A stretch of DNA of 64,000 nt, taken from assembly GCA_021234155.1 (NCBI GenBank), contig JAJEKV010000092.1, forward strand, positions 4,019,708-4,083,707, written 5' to 3'. This stretch comes from Isoetes taiwanensis. Its lineage: Eukaryota; Streptophyta; Lycopodiopsida; Isoetales; Isoetaceae. The notes below the pieces were generated by a model. The model saw nothing but the letters and a program-made list of their open reading frames with translations, made no database searches and was not told the DNA's origin. The translations under genes and the position numbers were made by a program. Shown piece after piece: positions 62,900-64,000 of this stretch. Positions within the stretch are counted from its first letter, which is position 1. Every line of letters begins with the position of its first letter.

Positions 62900-64000
62900 A
62901 TGCTTGTCCGTGCAAGCAGGTAGGTTCGATTGGGCAATGCTCGGTTGCATAAGCATCGGTTTCGGAGGAAGGAAGGGACAAGAAAGAGGAGCAAAGAAGG
63001 AGAATCCCCGGTCCGGAATCTTCCAGACTCAAGTTCAGACTCGACTCTGACTACGAGGAAAGAGGAAGAACAGGCTCAAGGAACAACAGAAGGAGCAGAG
63101 GAACACCCGGGAGGGGCGACAAAAAGATACGGGGAGCCTCCAGGCTACGGAAGAAGGTGGGTCCGCTTTGGGCAATGTATGGAAGGCGAGGCTGGAACTT
63201 GTTCGAGGGGAGAAACAGTTCGAGCTTGGAAAGCGAGAGGCATTTGGGCGAGAAATGGCGAAGTCTGGAAATGCTTATGGTATGAAGGATAAGGACAAAG
63301 CCCGAGTTGCAACAGCCAACGAAAAGGCCTTCAATTTGGTGGAAGGGGTATGCAAAGGCACCGCGGCTTAGCGAGGGATGCTTGCATAAGTTGAAAAGTT
63401 TGCTAAAGCCTTCAAAGCGCCATTACGTTCAAGGGAACATAAGTCCCGATATGATCACGGCCGGTTCTGGGATTGCGACAAGGCAGCTCATCGGTTAGAA
63501 ATATCCTGGAGAAATTCATGAGGCTAAAGAATTTGTATGTGCGAAGTTGGGAGAAAAACATCACGATGGAAAGCTATCCGAGGCTGAATAGGGAGATCCC
63601 ATAAGCTTGTGAAAGCAATAAACCCTAGAGACGATATCGGAAGCGGGAATCAGGCTATAAGCTTGCGAAATTCGAGGACCTCGAGAATAAGCGGGCAAAG
63701 CGACACTACTTCAGGGGAAAGGCAAAGACGACGGGAAGCTATAGCGGGGCTGACCAGTCGAGGTCCAGCTAGAACCAATATGGGTGGGAACGGGGAAGCG
63801 GCGGGGAAAAGCGGGTGTCCTTCAAGGACAGCGGGAGAGATCAAACTACTCCAAGCGATTGCAATCCTTTTGCAAGCAATGCCCAAGGAAAAGTGCATAA
63901 GCGGTTGTGCTTGAGGTGCTTCGGCCAGACCATAGGGCGACAAGCGCCCCTCGTGCTGAGTCGCGACTCTAAGCCCGAGTTAGGAGATTAGGAAAGCCAC
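62900..64000 (+). pseudogene. gag: gag, copy 3, cut by window end
   Basis: Frames 62930-63292 and 63168-63498 parallel copy 2: a basic Glu-rich start, MKDKDKARVA, then WWKGYAKAPRLSEGCLHKLK and KRHYV of the capsid core. A knuckle-like TGCTTGAGGTGCTTCGG (CLRCF) lies at 63908-63924. The protein continues beyond the window. Confidence 0.65.

Larger units (their letters stand above)
56569..64000 (+). mobile_element. Ty3/gypsy chromovirus, copy 3 (3' part outside window)
   Basis: Same plan as copy 2: 5' LTR, iMet primer site, palindrome pair and TATA box, ORFx, palindrome pair and TATA box, ORFy, AT-rich spacer, gag up to its zinc knuckle. The same GC-rich words are altered, with more indels than copy 2. 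An inserted CACTA-like fragment lies in the gag spacer. Confidence 0.9.

Overview
This window is nuclear DNA from a land plant, and it consists almost entirely of transposable elements and repeats. The evidence for a plant is: three Ty3/gypsy chromovirus copies with tRNA-iMet-type primer sites, a plant-style L1 LINE (endonuclease, RT and a zinc-knuckle C-terminus), an intact cytosolic-type tRNA-Asp(GTC), and AT-rich non-coding DNA. The species cannot be named. No intact host protein gene is visible.

Layout. 1-9010: the 3' part of chromovirus copy 1 (accessory ORFs, gag, protease, RT, RNase H, integrase, chromodomain, a small post-pol frame, polypurine tract, 3' LTR). 9011-17100: AT-rich DNA with no confident gene; a few exon-like segments, hairpins and small tandem duplications. 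17128-18268: remnant of a LINE ORF1, minus strand. 18308-23500: a nearly full-length LINE, minus strand, with its poly(A) at 18308-18326. 23600-25470: spacer with minisatellites. 25472-28572 and 40426-50700: a tandem array of about 1.25 kb units, each carrying two tRNA-Asp(GTC) loci and one decayed tRNA-like sequence (19 tRNA-Asp loci in all). The array is interrupted by chromovirus copy 2 (28573-40425), and its first unit holds a 1.1 kb LINE-type endonuclease fragment. 50704-56320: a nest of DNA elements with long terminal inverted repeats, including a 1.19 kb palindrome. 56569-64000: the 5' part of chromovirus copy 3 (5' LTR, primer site, accessory ORFs, start of gag), cut by the window end.

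How it works together. The chromoviruses have an unusual plan. Between the 5' LTR and gag there are one or two extra ORFs. In copies 2 and 3 each extra ORF is preceded by a non-coding spacer holding two copies of a palindromic motif (GTCTCACACG ... CGTGTGAGAC, with GATTTCTA...TAGAAATC nested inside) and then a TATAAATA box; a third TATA box lies ahead of gag. Copy 1 shows the same ORF/TATA-spacer alternation. This suggests internal promoters or structured RNA elements inside a retrotransposon, and it is the most novel feature here. The second notable feature is the tRNA-Asp array.

Caution. Most coding regions are broken by short indels concentrated in GC-rich words, while AT-rich stretches match to the base between copies. 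Identical lesions recur in tRNA paralogues with different flanks. Part of this decay may be long-read consensus error rather than biology, so frameshifts should not be taken as proof of pseudogenes.
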